From CAJCJE01 sp963818685 (lineage in GTDB: Bacteria; Actinomycetota; Actinomycetes; Mycobacteriales; Pseudonocardiaceae), in contig CAWFTJ010000004.1 of the NCBI GenBank assembly GCA_963818685.1, forward strand, positions 62,001-126,000: a stretch of DNA of 64,000 bases, in the 5' to 3' direction. A program made the position numbers and the translations under genes. Below, one piece after another: positions 43,745 to 52,584 of this stretch; position 1 is the stretch's first letter; each line of letters opens with the position of its first letter. The notes under the pieces were generated by a model that was given only the letters and a program-made list of their open reading frames with translations, ran no database searches and had not been told where the DNA came from.

Positions 43745-44508
43745 TTCGTCACCAGCAAATCCGCGAGGTCCTCGACGACGACGGTGGCGCCGTGTTCGCG
43801 CAACCCGTCGGCCTGTCCCACCCGGTCGACCCCGACGACGAACCCGAACCCGCCCGCCTTGCCGGCGGCGACACCGGCAAGCGCGTCCTCGTACACGGCC
43901 GCCTCGCTCGGCTGCACGCCCAGCGCCTTGGCCGCGGCGAGGAAGGTGTCCGGCGCGGGCTTGCCGTGCAGGTGCTGCTCCTCGGCGACGATGCCGTCGA
44001 TGCGCGCGTCCAGGTACTTGACCAGGCCGGTCACCTCGATGACCTGCTTGCAGTTGGCGCTGGAGGACACGACCGCTGTTGGCAGGCCGACGGCGCGCAC
44101 GGCCTGCAGGTAGCGCACGGAGCCCTGGTAGACGTCGATGTCGTGCTCGGCGATCTTCTCCAGCACGAGCTTGTTCTTGCGCTCGCTGATCGCGTGGACG
44201 GTCTCGGCGCCCGGCGGGTCGTCCGGTCCGCCCTCGGGGAGTTCAATGCCCCTGGAGCGCAGGAAGGTGCGGACACCGTCCTCGCGCGGCATGCCGTCGA
44301 CGTATTCGTCGTAGTCGGCGACGGGGTCGAAGGGGACGAACGGCTCACCGGTCCGGTGGGCGCGCGCCTTCAGGAACTCGTCGAAGGTTTCCTTCCACGC
44401 CGCGTCGTGGACCTTCGCGGTCTGGGTGAGCACGCCGTCCAGATCGAAAAGGCATGCCTTGATGCCGGCTGGTAGCCCCAGCGACTCGGCTCCCGACTGT
44501 TCGCTCAC
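43741..44508 (-). CDS. HAD-family beta-phosphoglucomutase-like protein
   Basis: 255 residues from GTG 44506-44508 behind GGAGGAC. HAD motif I with Asp22/Asp24 in ACLFDLDGVLTQTAKVH, motif II in TAVVSSSANC, Lys in HLHGKPAPDTFLAAA and motif III in AAVYEDALAGVAAGKAGG. The cap domain includes DGMPREDGVRTFLRSRGI, as in actinobacterial beta-PGM. It converts beta-glucose-1-phosphate from the coupled GH65 enzyme to glucose-6-phosphate. Confidence 0.92.
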   Translation of the reverse strand: MSEQSGAESLGLPAGIKACLFDLDGVLTQTAKVHDAAWKETFDEFLKARAHRTGEPFVPFDPVADYDEYVDGMPREDGVRTFLRSRGIELPEGGPDDPPGAETVHAISERKNKLVLEKIAEHDIDVYQGSVRYLQAVRAVGLPTAVVSSSANCKQVIEVTGLVKYLDARIDGIVAEEQHLHGKPAPDTFLAAAKALGVQPSEAAVYEDALAGVAAGKAGGFGFVVGVDRVGQADGLREHGATVVVEDLADLLVTK

Positions 44509-44781
44509 GAGCAACGTCCTCCTCGGCTGTCCGACGCCTGTCAGGTGCGCCCAGCCTAGGCGGAGCCGTGCTCGGGCGCCGCTGCCGCCGTCCCCTTGGC
44601 CACCTGGTCGTCGCCCGGAAATCTGCCGGTCATCGATGCGACGCCTGCTTCGAATATCCGAATTTCGCCCGCTGCCACTTACCGAGTACTCCCATTCGAT
44701 TACGTCAGGTAGCACCGGTAACAACATATCCGTCCGGCCCGAAAAATATGGTGATACGACGACGCAGTATGAGGCGAAAAC

Positions 44782-45003
44782 GTGGCTCTCTCTGGTTCGA
44801 GTGCGATAACCCTGCTGGTAGCGGCGGGGGCGTGTGCTGCGGGCGCGCTGCTGCCGCCGGTGATCGCCGCGATCGTGGCTGGCCTGCTGCTCGTGACGGG
44901 AATCGCGGCTTTCGCGTTGCGCAGAGCCGATCAAGTGCTTGACGCGATCTTCAAGGAAGAACCTTCCGCAACCCGGAAAACGCGGCCGAAAAAATCGGCC
45001 TGA
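44782..45003 (+). CDS. Small membrane protein (73 aa)
   Basis: GTG 44782 follows GAGGCGAAAAC. The product has two adjacent hydrophobic stretches (SAITLLVAAGACAAGALLP, IAAIVAGLLLVTGIAAFAL) and a basic Lys-rich tail (TRKTRPKKSA). The family is unknown. A less GC-rich region upstream, 44640-44770, probably contains its promoter. Confidence 0.6.
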   Translation: MALSGSSAITLLVAAGACAAGALLPPVIAAIVAGLLLVTGIAAFALRRADQVLDAIFKEEPSATRKTRPKKSA

Positions 45004-45046
45004 ATTCGACGATGACGTGTGGGAAACACACCTATCGAGATGGCGC

Positions 45047-45708
45047 CTATTCTGGACATCTGGCGAGGGAGGCGAACTCCTGGTCGGGTCGGTCCGGCGT
45101 GTTCAAAGAAGCGGAGCGTGGAGTCGAGGCGAGCGTCTCGCCGGTCGCGGTGAAGATCACGGTGTGGCGGAAGGTGACCAGCGACGGGTCGACCTCGATC
45201 AGGTCCAGCCAGGTCTCGGCCACGCCGACCCGTCGATCCGCACGACCTGGTGAGTGGCGGCGCGGTTCCACCCTTCCCCGGCCCGCCCTGCCGGGTCGCG
45301 AGTCTGGAAGATCAGGTGGTCGCCGGGCCGCAGCGCGCCATGGGTCCCGCGCAGGGTGTCATCCCATGTCAGCGGGTCGACGATCGCTTGGGTGTCGTTG
45401 GCGGTCATGGTGGCAAGGTCGGCCCGCATCGACGGGAGAGCCATGGCGTCGTCGTGGGTCTGGCGTGCCCGGTCGCTGCCCGGTTTGGACCGTGCGACGC
45501 CGAGGGATGCTTCGATGGGTTCGAGGCCGGTCACGGTGAGTCCTCGGTCGGCGAGCATGGGCGCGAACGCGCCAGGTGCAGCACCCTGTGTCGAGCGGTC
45601 CGGGTCGAGCGGGTCGTGGGGCGCTGCGAGCGTGGGGACCTCGTATGCCGTGTCCGCGATGCCAGGAACGTTATCGACTGCCCGGCAAGGAAATCTCGTC
45701 AGGATCAC
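45047..45708 (-). pseudogene. SAM-dependent methyltransferase, decayed
   Basis: One frame reads ADTAYEVPTLAAPHDPLDPD, then GAFAPMLADRGLTVTGLEP, DTLRGTHGALRPGDHLIFQT and RDPAGRAGEGWNRAATH; a second (45047-45271) continues TWLDLIEVDPSLVTFRHTV. Order and spacing match small class I methyltransferases, where the first glycine loop should be LDVGCGTG; here it is QGAAPG, so the SAM site is destroyed. One frame change near 45230 and an early stop complete the decay. The 5' end overlaps the ligase 3' end by 38 bases. Confidence 0.65.
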
Positions 45709-46666
45709 GGTCCGGACGCAGACCGCGCCAGGAGGAGTGCCGGAGCAGGCCGTCGTTGGTCAACTGCCGGTACTCGACCTCACCGACGAGCTCCGGCTGG
45801 ACCCAGTGCGCGTCGCGGGCGTGCTCCTTGGGGATGGGCGCGTCGAACGGGCTGTCCGGCCGAGCGAGTCGCGCGAGCCTGGTGGACAGGTCGTGCAGCA
45901 TGGCGTCGGTGAAGCCGGTTCCCACGTGGCCGAGGTAACGCAGGCCGGTCGGTGACTGGGCACCGAGCAGCAGTGAACCGATGGTTCCCACACGCCGACC
46001 CGAGCCTGCGCGCCAACCGCCGATTACCACCTCCTGGGTGTCCACTAGCGGGGTCTTGATCCACGAGCGGGAGCGGCGGCCTGATTCGTAGCGGGAATCG
46101 ACCAGCTTGCCGATGATCCCTTCCAGCCGGTGCTCGCGAGCGGTGTCGAGCAGTTCGGCGCCGGGGATGTCGGCGAACGAGGGCGGCAGTGCCAGCGCGG
46201 GGTGCTCTTCGGTGTCGGCGTCGTCGGTGTCGTCGGTGTCGAGCAGGCCGAAGAGGTCGGTGAGCAGTTCGCGGCGCTGGCGGTAGGGCAGGCGCGTGGT
46301 GTCCTTGCCGTCGAGTTCGAGCACGTCGAAGACGTAGTAGCGGACCGGGGTGGTGGTGAGCAGGTCCTGGTCGGGGTCGGCGACGTGCATCCGGTTCTGC
46401 AGGTTGGCGAAGTTCGGCCTGCCGTTCTCGATGGCGACGATCTCCCCGTCCACGATCAGGGACGTGCCGGCGAGCAGTTCACGAACGGCGCGCAATTCCG
46501 GGTAGGTTCTGGTGATGTCCTTGTCGTTGCGGCTGAACACCTGCACGGTCGAGCCGGACGCGTAGCTGACCGCGCGCACGCCGTCCCATTTGAACTCGAA
46601 CGCCCAGCCCGGACCGGTCGGCACCGGACCTGCGGTGGCGAGCATCGGGCGGATCAGCCGGATCAC
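45671..46666 (-). CDS. ATP-dependent DNA ligase, LigD/LigC type
   Basis: About 331 residues from GTG 46664-46666 (ATG at 46643-46645 is an alternative). The adenylation Lys26 lies in FEFKWDGVRAVSY; other nucleotidyltransferase motifs are IVDGEIVA, YYVFDVLELDG, LEGIIGKLVDSRYE and RSWIKT. The OB fold ends LVGEVEYRQLTNDGLLRHSS, typical of the ligase domain of LigD and stand-alone LigC in non-homologous end joining. No Ku or polymerase domain gene is in the window. A recurring palindrome lies 56 bases upstream. Confidence 0.93.
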   Translation of the reverse strand: MIRLIRPMLATAGPVPTGPGWAFEFKWDGVRAVSYASGSTVQVFSRNDKDITRTYPELRAVRELLAGTSLIVDGEIVAIENGRPNFANLQNRMHVADPDQDLLTTTPVRYYVFDVLELDGKDTTRLPYRQRRELLTDLFGLLDTDDTDDADTEEHPALALPPSFADIPGAELLDTAREHRLEGIIGKLVDSRYESGRRSRSWIKTPLVDTQEVVIGGWRAGSGRRVGTIGSLLLGAQSPTGLRYLGHVGTGFTDAMLHDLSTRLARLARPDSPFDAPIPKEHARDAHWVQPELVGEVEYRQLTNDGLLRHSSWRGLRPDRDPDEISLPGSR

Positions 46667-46721
46667 GAAGGTCCACTGTAGAGCGTGTCCGGCCGGTTCA
46701 CAGCCCAAGAGCGAAGTTTCT

Positions 46722-46742
46722 CTGTAAACCTAGGGTTGACAG
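46722..46742. repeat. Recurring palindrome CTGTAAAC-N5-GTTGACAG (site 3, upstream of the DNA ligase)
   Basis: Spacer CTAGG. It overlaps the stop codon of the DUF3040 gene and lies 56-76 bases upstream of the ligase GTG, a sensible operator position. Arms equal those of site 2 and differ from site 1 in one base. Confidence 0.55.
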
Positions 46743-47110
46743 AAGCGCAGGCGTCGGGTCCAGCGGCGGGACAGGATGAACACCAGCGGCGGGAGCGGCT
46801 GGATGGCGATACCGAGGGCGATCAGCGCCGGACTGCCCAGCACGATGGCCATGGCCAGGCCGGCGGGGGCGGCGAGCAGCAGGAACGCGGCGACGAACAG
46901 GAGGGTGACGGCGAACCGGTAGCGGGCGGTGGCTGGGGCGGCGCGTCGACCACCTGGCCTGCGCAGTCGCACGCCGAGGTAGCGGAGCAACAGCAGCGGT
47001 TTGTGCCGCTTGGAACCGAGGATGCCCAACATCGCCACCAGCCGACGGTCACCTGACAGTTCCTGCTCGATCTGAGCCAGACGTCGCCGTTCGTGCAGCG
47101 AGAAGTCCAT
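46730..47110 (-). CDS. DUF3040 membrane protein
   Basis: 126 residues from ATG 47108-47110. The start MDFSLHERRRLAQIEQELSG is the DUF3040 signature, followed by two adjacent hydrophobic segments (FAVTLLFVAAFLLLAAPAGL, AIVLGSPALIALGIAI). The function of this actinobacterial family is unknown. It reads toward the DNA ligase gene 63 bases downstream. Confidence 0.88.
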   Translation of the reverse strand: MDFSLHERRRLAQIEQELSGDRRLVAMLGILGSKRHKPLLLLRYLGVRLRRPGGRRAAPATARYRFAVTLLFVAAFLLLAAPAGLAMAIVLGSPALIALGIAIQPLPPLVFILSRRWTRRLRFCQP

Positions 47111-47253
47111 CGCCACGGTCCTTTCGCGGGTGCCTGTGCCGGCCGACCACACCTGCCCGGTGGATGCCGCCCCTTAACGGCCTACCACTGGTAGCGGCGG
47201 GCAAACACTTTTTTCACCCTTTCTCCGCAATGGGCGACCAGCCAGGAAGACGT

Positions 47254-48390
47254 TCAGGTCCGGTCGAGACGGGGGAAGACGACCTCGCGCGCGATCAACA
47301 GCAGCGCGGCCGCGATCGGGATGGCGACCAGCGCGCCGATGATGCCCAGCAGCGCCCCGCCGAGCACCACCGCGACCACGGTGACCAGGGCGGGCACCTT
47401 GACCACCCCACCGATGATCTTCGGCACCAGCAGGTAGTCCTCGACGAAGCGATACACCACGAAGAAGACGATGGTGGCGATGCACACCGGCCAGGACACG
47501 GTCAGCGAGACCAGGCAGACGATGACGCCGGCGGCGGTCGACCCGACGACAGGGATCAGGTCGAGCACGGCCACGGTGAGCGCGAGCAGCAGCGCGTACG
47601 GAACGTGGAAGATCAGCAACCAGGCGAAGGTCAGGAGCCCTGCGACGACGGACACCAACACGTTGCCGAGCACGTAGGCGCCGACCTTGGCGGCGATCTC
47701 GTCGCCGAGCAGGATCACCCTCGGCCGCCGTGACGCCGGGACCAGCCGGTAGCCGACTGCGCGAATCCGGGGCAGGTCGATGACGAAGTACACGGTCAGC
47801 ACGACCACGATGAAGAAGTCGGTCAACACGCTGAACACCGCCTTGCCGGCGCCGAGCAGGCCGCTGGCCAGGCTGGAGCCCTGGCTGTTGAGCAGGCCGG
47901 TGATGCGCTCCTGGATGTGGTACCGCTCGTTGATCTTGCCGATGAACGAGTTGTGGTTCTGCAGTTCGTGCAGGTATGTGGGGACCTTGTCGGCTAGTTC
48001 GGTGGACTGGGCGATCACGACCGGGATGGCCGCCGCCAGGAATCCGCCGACCAGGGCGAGTACCGCCAGGAACACGATGATGACCGCGAGCCAGCGTGGC
48101 AACCGTCGGTTCACAAGCCAGGCGACCGCCGGTTGCAGGCCGATGGCCACGAACAACGCCAACCCGATCAGCACCAGGATGCTCTCCAGGTTGATGATCA
48201 GCTCGACGACGCCGTAAGTGACCGCAACGCCTGCGGCGGCGGTGAGGCCGATGACGAACGGGGAGCGGCGGTCGAGTCTTCTGCCGAGCGGGCCGAGCGG
48301 TTGTTCGTCGGTGCTCATCCGGGCCGCGGCCTCGGTTGCCTCCGCGATCGGACGGTCGTTGTCCGCGTCTGGTCCGCTCGTCTTCACCAC
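47254..48390 (-). CDS. AI-2E family transporter (YdiK/PerM-like permease)
   Basis: 378 residues with eight helices. ALFVAIGLQPAVAWLVNRRL, an extracytoplasmic segment with LHELQNHNSFIGKINERY, DFFIVVVLTVYFVIDLPRI and VLDLIPVVGSTAAGVIV are family features. Members include putative Na+/H+ antiporters and autoinducer-2 exporters; none can be assigned here. Start is at 48390 or the in-frame ATG 24 codons later. Confidence 0.9.
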   Translation of the reverse strand: MVKTSGPDADNDRPIAEATEAAARMSTDEQPLGPLGRRLDRRSPFVIGLTAAAGVAVTYGVVELIINLESILVLIGLALFVAIGLQPAVAWLVNRRLPRWLAVIIVFLAVLALVGGFLAAAIPVVIAQSTELADKVPTYLHELQNHNSFIGKINERYHIQERITGLLNSQGSSLASGLLGAGKAVFSVLTDFFIVVVLTVYFVIDLPRIRAVGYRLVPASRRPRVILLGDEIAAKVGAYVLGNVLVSVVAGLLTFAWLLIFHVPYALLLALTVAVLDLIPVVGSTAAGVIVCLVSLTVSWPVCIATIVFFVVYRFVEDYLLVPKIIGGVVKVPALVTVVAVVLGGALLGIIGALVAIPIAAALLLIAREVVFPRLDRT

Positions 48391-48606
48391 CTCCGCCGAT
48401 CACGCCTGCCGACGGGATAGCCCGACGAATCAGACCCGAACCATCGGCCCTCCACAGTGGAAGTCCGAAATACCGGTCGGACTCCGTGGCGGGCAGGCCA
48501 AAGCCGCGCACCGGACCGGTGGGAAACGCACAATTCGTGGTGAGGAGCGCCTTGGCATGGTTGACTCGCGCCAAGACGGATTCGGTCCCGACCAAGGAGC
48601 GACCGC

Positions 48607-49413
48607 GTGATGCCCGCAGCGCCCGATGCCGAGTTGCCCGACCCGGCCGAGTTCGACGTGACCCGGCCGAACGTGGCCCGCATGTACGACTACTTCCTCG
48701 GCGGCGCGCACAATCTCGCCATCGACAGGGAACTGGCCGACCGGACCATCGCCCTCATGCCCGGGATCGTCGAGATGGCGCGGGCGAACCGCGCGTTCCT
48801 GCAGCGTGCGGTGCAGTACTGCATGCGGGCCGGGATCCGGCAGTATCTCGATCTCGGTTCGGGGATTCCGACGGTCGGCCACGTGCACGAGGTCGCGCAC
48901 GCGATCGACCGTGCCACGCGGGTCGCCTACGTCGACATCGAACCGGTGGCGGTCGCGCAGACCAAACGAATCCTGGCCGACGTGCCGACGGCGACCGTGA
49001 CCAAGGCCGACATCACCGACGCCAAGCAGGTGCTCGCCGCGCCGGGCGTCGCCGGACTGCTCGACTTCAGCCAGCCGGTCGCGGTGGTGGCCTGCGCGGT
49101 GCTCCACTTCGTACCGGACGAGGCCGATCCGGCAAGCGTGCTCGCGATCTACCGGGACAACCTGGTGCCGGGCAGCGCGCTGGTGTTCACGCACGGCGCG
49201 GCCTCGCTCGCGCCGGAGCAGAGCGAGCAGATGGTCGCGCTGTACAAGCAGACCACGCAGCCGGGGCATCGCCGCACCAGGGAGGACATCGAGGCGATGC
49301 TGGCCGGCTGGCGCCTGGTCGAGCCGGGGCTTGTCGACGCGGCGGCCTGGCGCCCGGAGTTGACCCCGGACGCCGGACGCCTGACCATCTGGGCCGCGGT
49401 CGGGCACCGCTAG
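48607..49413 (+). CDS. SAM-dependent methyltransferase of the DUF574 family
   Basis: 268 residues, GTG 48607 or ATG 48610. FDVTRPNVARMYDYFLGGAH, then NLAIDRELADRTIALMPG, is the actinobacterial DUF574 beginning; ARANRAFLQRAVQY and IRQYLDLGSGIPTVGHVHEV hold motif I. VAYVDIEPVAVAQTK and SQPVAVVACAVLHFVPDE are later motifs. These proteins are very abundant in actinomycetes; substrates are mostly unknown. Confidence 0.9.
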   Translation: MMPAAPDAELPDPAEFDVTRPNVARMYDYFLGGAHNLAIDRELADRTIALMPGIVEMARANRAFLQRAVQYCMRAGIRQYLDLGSGIPTVGHVHEVAHAIDRATRVAYVDIEPVAVAQTKRILADVPTATVTKADITDAKQVLAAPGVAGLLDFSQPVAVVACAVLHFVPDEADPASVLAIYRDNLVPGSALVFTHGAASLAPEQSEQMVALYKQTTQPGHRRTREDIEAMLAGWRLVEPGLVDAAAWRPELTPDAGRLTIWAAVGHR

Positions 49414-49440
49414 CCCAAGCGAAGCCGCGACTGGGCCCCG

Positions 49441-50355
49441 CTAGCGGCGGGCCGTTCGACCGGCGAGGGCGACCGCGATCATCAGCAGCACCGCGCCGCA
49501 CCAGCCGGCCGGGCCGAGCCGGTCGTGCAGGAACAGCGCGGACAGGAAGCTACCTACCAGCGGTTCGAGCAACGCGAGCAGCGCAGCGGCGCCGGGGCCC
49601 GCGGCGGGCAGGCCGCGGAAGTAGCTGACGTAGGCGATCGCGGTCGGCACCAGGCCGAGGAAGGTGACAAGGCCCAGTGCCGAGGGCGTCGGCGTGAAGC
49701 CGATGCCGACGACGGGCACGGCGACGCAGAGCAGCAGCGCTCCGCCGATGCTGAAGCCGACGCCGGTGGTGGTCAGCTCGTCGAGGCCGGCAACCGGTGC
49801 GGCACAGGCCAGCGACATGGTGCCGAAGCAGGCGGCGGACAACACCGCCAAGCCTGCCCCGCCGAGCATCGCGGCCGGACCGAAGGCGCCGGTCGGTAGG
49901 CCGACGAGGAGGGCGAGACCGGCCAGCGCGAGTACCAGCGTGAGGACCACGGCGCGACCGAGCCTGCGCCTGCCGGTCACCGTCTCCACCGCCAGCACGA
50001 TGACCGGCGAGCTGCCGATGGTGATCAGGGTGGCCAGGCTGACCGAGGTGAGGGCGACCGCGGCGAAATAGGCGGCCTGGTAGATCGCGGTGAGCAGACC
50101 GATCAGGCCGACCCGCAGGTATGCGGCGCGGCTGCGTGGCAGGCGGCGTCCGGTGGCGAGCAGCACGACGCCGAGCAGGACACCGCCGACGGCGAGCCGG
50201 TAGGCGGCGATGGCCAACGGGGAGAGCCCGGCGACGTGGCCGAGCAGGGTGCCGGAGAAACCGCCGGTGCCCCAGAGCAGACCGGCCAGGACGAGGAAGG
50301 ACAGGCCGGTTGACGACTGCCGGGCAGCCGGCAGCACGGAAGGACGGGTGTACAT
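49441..50355 (-). CDS. EamA/DMT-superfamily exporter
   Basis: 304 residues with ten helices and two EamA repeats. FLVLAGLLWGTGGFSGTLLG and SLATLITIGSSPVIVLAVET are in the first; AYVSYFRGLPAAGPGAAALL and LLEPLVGSFLSALFL are in the second. Substrate unknown, usually an amino acid or metabolite. It is divergent from a MarR gene across 254 bases, so the MarR protein likely controls it. Confidence 0.92.
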   Translation of the reverse strand: MYTRPSVLPAARQSSTGLSFLVLAGLLWGTGGFSGTLLGHVAGLSPLAIAAYRLAVGGVLLGVVLLATGRRLPRSRAAYLRVGLIGLLTAIYQAAYFAAVALTSVSLATLITIGSSPVIVLAVETVTGRRRLGRAVVLTLVLALAGLALLVGLPTGAFGPAAMLGGAGLAVLSAACFGTMSLACAAPVAGLDELTTTGVGFSIGGALLLCVAVPVVGIGFTPTPSALGLVTFLGLVPTAIAYVSYFRGLPAAGPGAAALLALLEPLVGSFLSALFLHDRLGPAGWCGAVLLMIAVALAGRTARR

Positions 50356-50544
50356 GTGAGTTCGCGCTCCTGCGACGAAGAGGGAAGGAAAGGTCGCGGA
50401 AGCGGGGCGAACGAGAACAAGCGTGCGCTAGCGGCCGAGGGTCATCCTCGGCAGCTGGTGAAGTCCACCCCGCTCAGCGCGCGGGGGGCGGGGTGATGGG
50501 AAAGCACCGGTGCACAGGCCGAGTGTAGCGAACCGTACGAGTAG

Positions 50545-50569
50545 TTGCATGCGCGTGCTATGTGCGCAA
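50545..50569. promoter_or_regulatory. Possible MarR operator (imperfect palindrome)
   Basis: TTGC at 50545 and GCAA at 50566 bracket ATGCGCGTGCTATGTGC, with partly matching inner bases, in the gap between the exporter and MarR genes. TATCCT at 50575-50580 further right is a candidate -10 box. The symmetry is imperfect. Confidence 0.3.
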
Positions 50570-50609
50570 GCTGCTATCCTCGTGGGCGAAGAGTGCCAGG
50601 AGGGACACG

Positions 50610-51059
50610 ATGGGCATCGCTGATGACGCGGTCGAGGTCCGCGCGCGGGGTTGGCGCACGCTCACGGCACTGCACGGCACGATCGAGTCCGCGCTGGAGC
50701 GGGCGCTGCAGAAGCAGCACGACCTGTCCGTCGTCGAGTACACGGTGCTGGACGCGCTGAACCGGCAGGACGGCTTCCACCTGCGGGTGCACCAGTTGGC
50801 ACGTGCGACCGCGCTGAGCGCGAGCGCGACGACGCGGCTGATCAACCGGCTGGAGGGTCGCAAGTTGATCAGCCGCTACCTGTGCGAGGACGACCGGCGC
50901 GGCATCTACACCGAGCTGACGCCGAGCGGGAAAGCCCTGCTCGAACAGGCCAGGCCGACGCATGACAAGACGCTGCGCGCGGCCCTGGACGAGGCGGAGG
51001 AAACACCCGAGCTGGCACCGTTGATCAGCGCGCTGTACCCGGTCGTGACGCCGGGCTAG
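50610..51059 (+). CDS. MarR-family transcriptional regulator
   Basis: 149 residues from ATG 50610, preceded by AGGAGGG. Core: SVVEYTVLDALNRQDGFHLR, QLARATALSASATTRLINRL and EGRKLISRYLCEDDRRGIYT with wing LTPSGKALLEQA. A standard MarR fold. Divergent from the EamA exporter, its likely target. Confidence 0.92.
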   Translation: MGIADDAVEVRARGWRTLTALHGTIESALERALQKQHDLSVVEYTVLDALNRQDGFHLRVHQLARATALSASATTRLINRLEGRKLISRYLCEDDRRGIYTELTPSGKALLEQARPTHDKTLRAALDEAEETPELAPLISALYPVVTPG

Positions 51060-51272
51060 GCCAGCGGGGTGGCCCGGGTTCGGTTCGGGTCCGGTAGAGC
51101 AGCGGCAATCGAGGGCCCGCTGGATCGTTGCCCGGCGTGAGGTCACGTCGAGCGCGCGCTCTTCGAAGTCACTTGCTGATCGTTCGGCAAATAGGCTGTC
51201 CGACGTGGCCACGAAGGAAAAGGGCGGCACCGAGGTGCGGATTCTGGCCATCTCGACCCTTACACTGCGCCG

Positions 51273-51968
51273 GTGACCGAGGCGGATCAGCGCAACACGG
51301 CTGGCACGGTGCGGCTCGGCGTGTTGCTGGCCGCGGTCGGCGGTTTTCTGGACGCGTTCACGTTCGTCGGGCATGGCGGCGTTTTCTCCAACGCGCAGAC
51401 CGGCAACGTGGTGCTGGTCGGCATCTACGCGGCGCGCGGCGACCTGGCGCACGTGCTGCGTCAGTTGTTGCCGCTGCTTGCCTTTGTAGTCGGTGTGTTC
51501 ACAGCCGAGACCATGACGCACCCGACGGTCGAGGCGTGGGTGCGGCGGCCGCTGCGGGCGGCGCTGATCGCGGAGATCATCGTGCTGGTCGCGGTGTCGT
51601 TCCTGCCGGACGATGTCGGCGGATTCGCGGTCGTGCTGCTGGTGTCCTATGTGGCCGCGGTGCAGAACTCGATGTTCGACACGTTGCGGAAGTGGCCGTT
51701 CAACACGGTCACGCTGACCGGCAACCTGCGCACCACGACGCGCTCGGTGTACCGGTCGCTGGTGTTGCGGCGCGCGGGCGATAGCGACAAGGCGCGCAGT
51801 TTCGCCGTTGTCTGCCTTGCTTTTCTCGTCGGCGCGGTGATCGGCGCGTTCGCCACCACGAGCTGGGGCAATCACGCCGCGCTGGTCGGTGCCGGCATCC
51901 TGGCCGCGGCGCTGCTGTTGTTCATCGTGGAGGAGCCGCGCCACCAGCAGCAGGCGGTGACCGAGTGA
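51273..51968 (+). CDS. YoaK-family (DUF1275) membrane protein
   Basis: 231 residues, six helices. GGFLDAFTFVGHGGVFSNAQ and TGNVVLVGI form the signature of DUF1275; VAAVQNSMFDTLRKWPFNTV and TLTGNLRTTTRS form the second half. Function unknown, possibly transport. The stop overlaps the RNHCP gene start (51965-51968). Confidence 0.92.
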   Translation: MTEADQRNTAGTVRLGVLLAAVGGFLDAFTFVGHGGVFSNAQTGNVVLVGIYAARGDLAHVLRQLLPLLAFVVGVFTAETMTHPTVEAWVRRPLRAALIAEIIVLVAVSFLPDDVGGFAVVLLVSYVAAVQNSMFDTLRKWPFNTVTLTGNLRTTTRSVYRSLVLRRAGDSDKARSFAVVCLAFLVGAVIGAFATTSWGNHAALVGAGILAAALLLFIVEEPRHQQQAVTE

Positions 51969-52282
51969 GCGAGAGCGGCGCCCGGTTCAGCCGGCGGATC
52001 GAGGATTTCACCTGCGAGCACTGTAGTCGCCAGGTTCACGGCAACGGCTATACCAACCACTGCCCGTTCTGCCTGCACTCCAAGCACGTGGACGTCAACC
52101 CTGGCGACCGCGCAGCGGACTGCGGCGGGTTGATGGAGCCGGTCGCGGCGGGCATGGAGCGGGATCGGTACTTCGTGGTGCAGCGCTGCGTCCGGTGCGG
52201 GCACCAGCGACGCAACCGGACCGTGCCCGCCGACGACCGCACGGTGATCCTGAGCTACTTCGGCAGGCCGATCCCTGGCTGA
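51965..52282 (+). CDS. RNHCP-domain protein
   Basis: 105 residues from GTG 51965. FTCEHCSRQVHGNGYTNHCP and FCLHSKHVDVNPGDR give the RNHCP/zinc-ribbon Cys pattern, and QRCVRCGHQRRNRTV is the second pair of Cys, implying metal binding. Function unknown. It overlaps and probably is translationally coupled to the DUF1275 gene. Confidence 0.92.
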   Translation: MSESGARFSRRIEDFTCEHCSRQVHGNGYTNHCPFCLHSKHVDVNPGDRAADCGGLMEPVAAGMERDRYFVVQRCVRCGHQRRNRTVPADDRTVILSYFGRPIPG

Positions 52283-52299
52283 GGCGGATCGGCCTGCCG
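52261..52299. terminator. Convergent hairpin terminator
   Basis: 13-bp perfect stem (52261-52273 with 52287-52299), 13-base loop. The left arm lies inside the last codons of the RNHCP gene and the right arm just before the end of the convergent small gene. Confidence 0.7.
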
Positions 52300-52306
52300 A
52301 GGAATC

Positions 52307-52581
52307 TCAGGGCTGGTTCACCGAGGTGAGGCCGGCCGGTGCGGCGGCGAGCGCCGCGTGGATGGCGTCCGCCAGCGCGAGCGCGGACTCCTCGGTCAGC
52401 TCGACCGCGAGCCGGCGCCCGGGCCCAGGTCGGGGTTGGTGAAATCGATGTTGAGCGTGTGCGTGAACGGCGCGTGCACGGCGTGGTCCACATAGACGGT
52501 GGCCTGGGTCAGGCCCATCCAGCCCTGCTGACCCTTGCCGCTACCGGTGAGCGCGATCTTCTCGGTCAGGTACGTGCACAT
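52307..52581 (-). pseudogene. Small conserved protein (DUF6295-like), frameshifted
   Basis: ATG 52579-52581 gives MCTYLTEKIALTGSGKGQ, QGWMGLTQATVYVDHAVHAP and THTLNIDFTNPDLGPGA, then stops after GSRSS. Another frame continues RLAVELTEESALALADAI and HAALAAAPAGLTSVNQP, ending at 52307-52309. The 275 bases are one short of a multiple of three, so one missing base near 52420 explains the break. The domain label is from recall and uncertain; the frame break is clear. Confidence 0.65.
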
Positions 52582-52584
52582 GGC

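Noticed and set aside
49390..49450. Repeated CCGCTAG around the end of the DUF574 gene as a terminator
   Set aside because: Arms pair over seven bases only with a long loop; weaker than the clear hairpins elsewhere.
51060..51272. tRNA-like GGTAGAGCAGCGG stretch near 51100
   Set aside because: No acceptor stem, anticodon arm or T-loop can be built around it.
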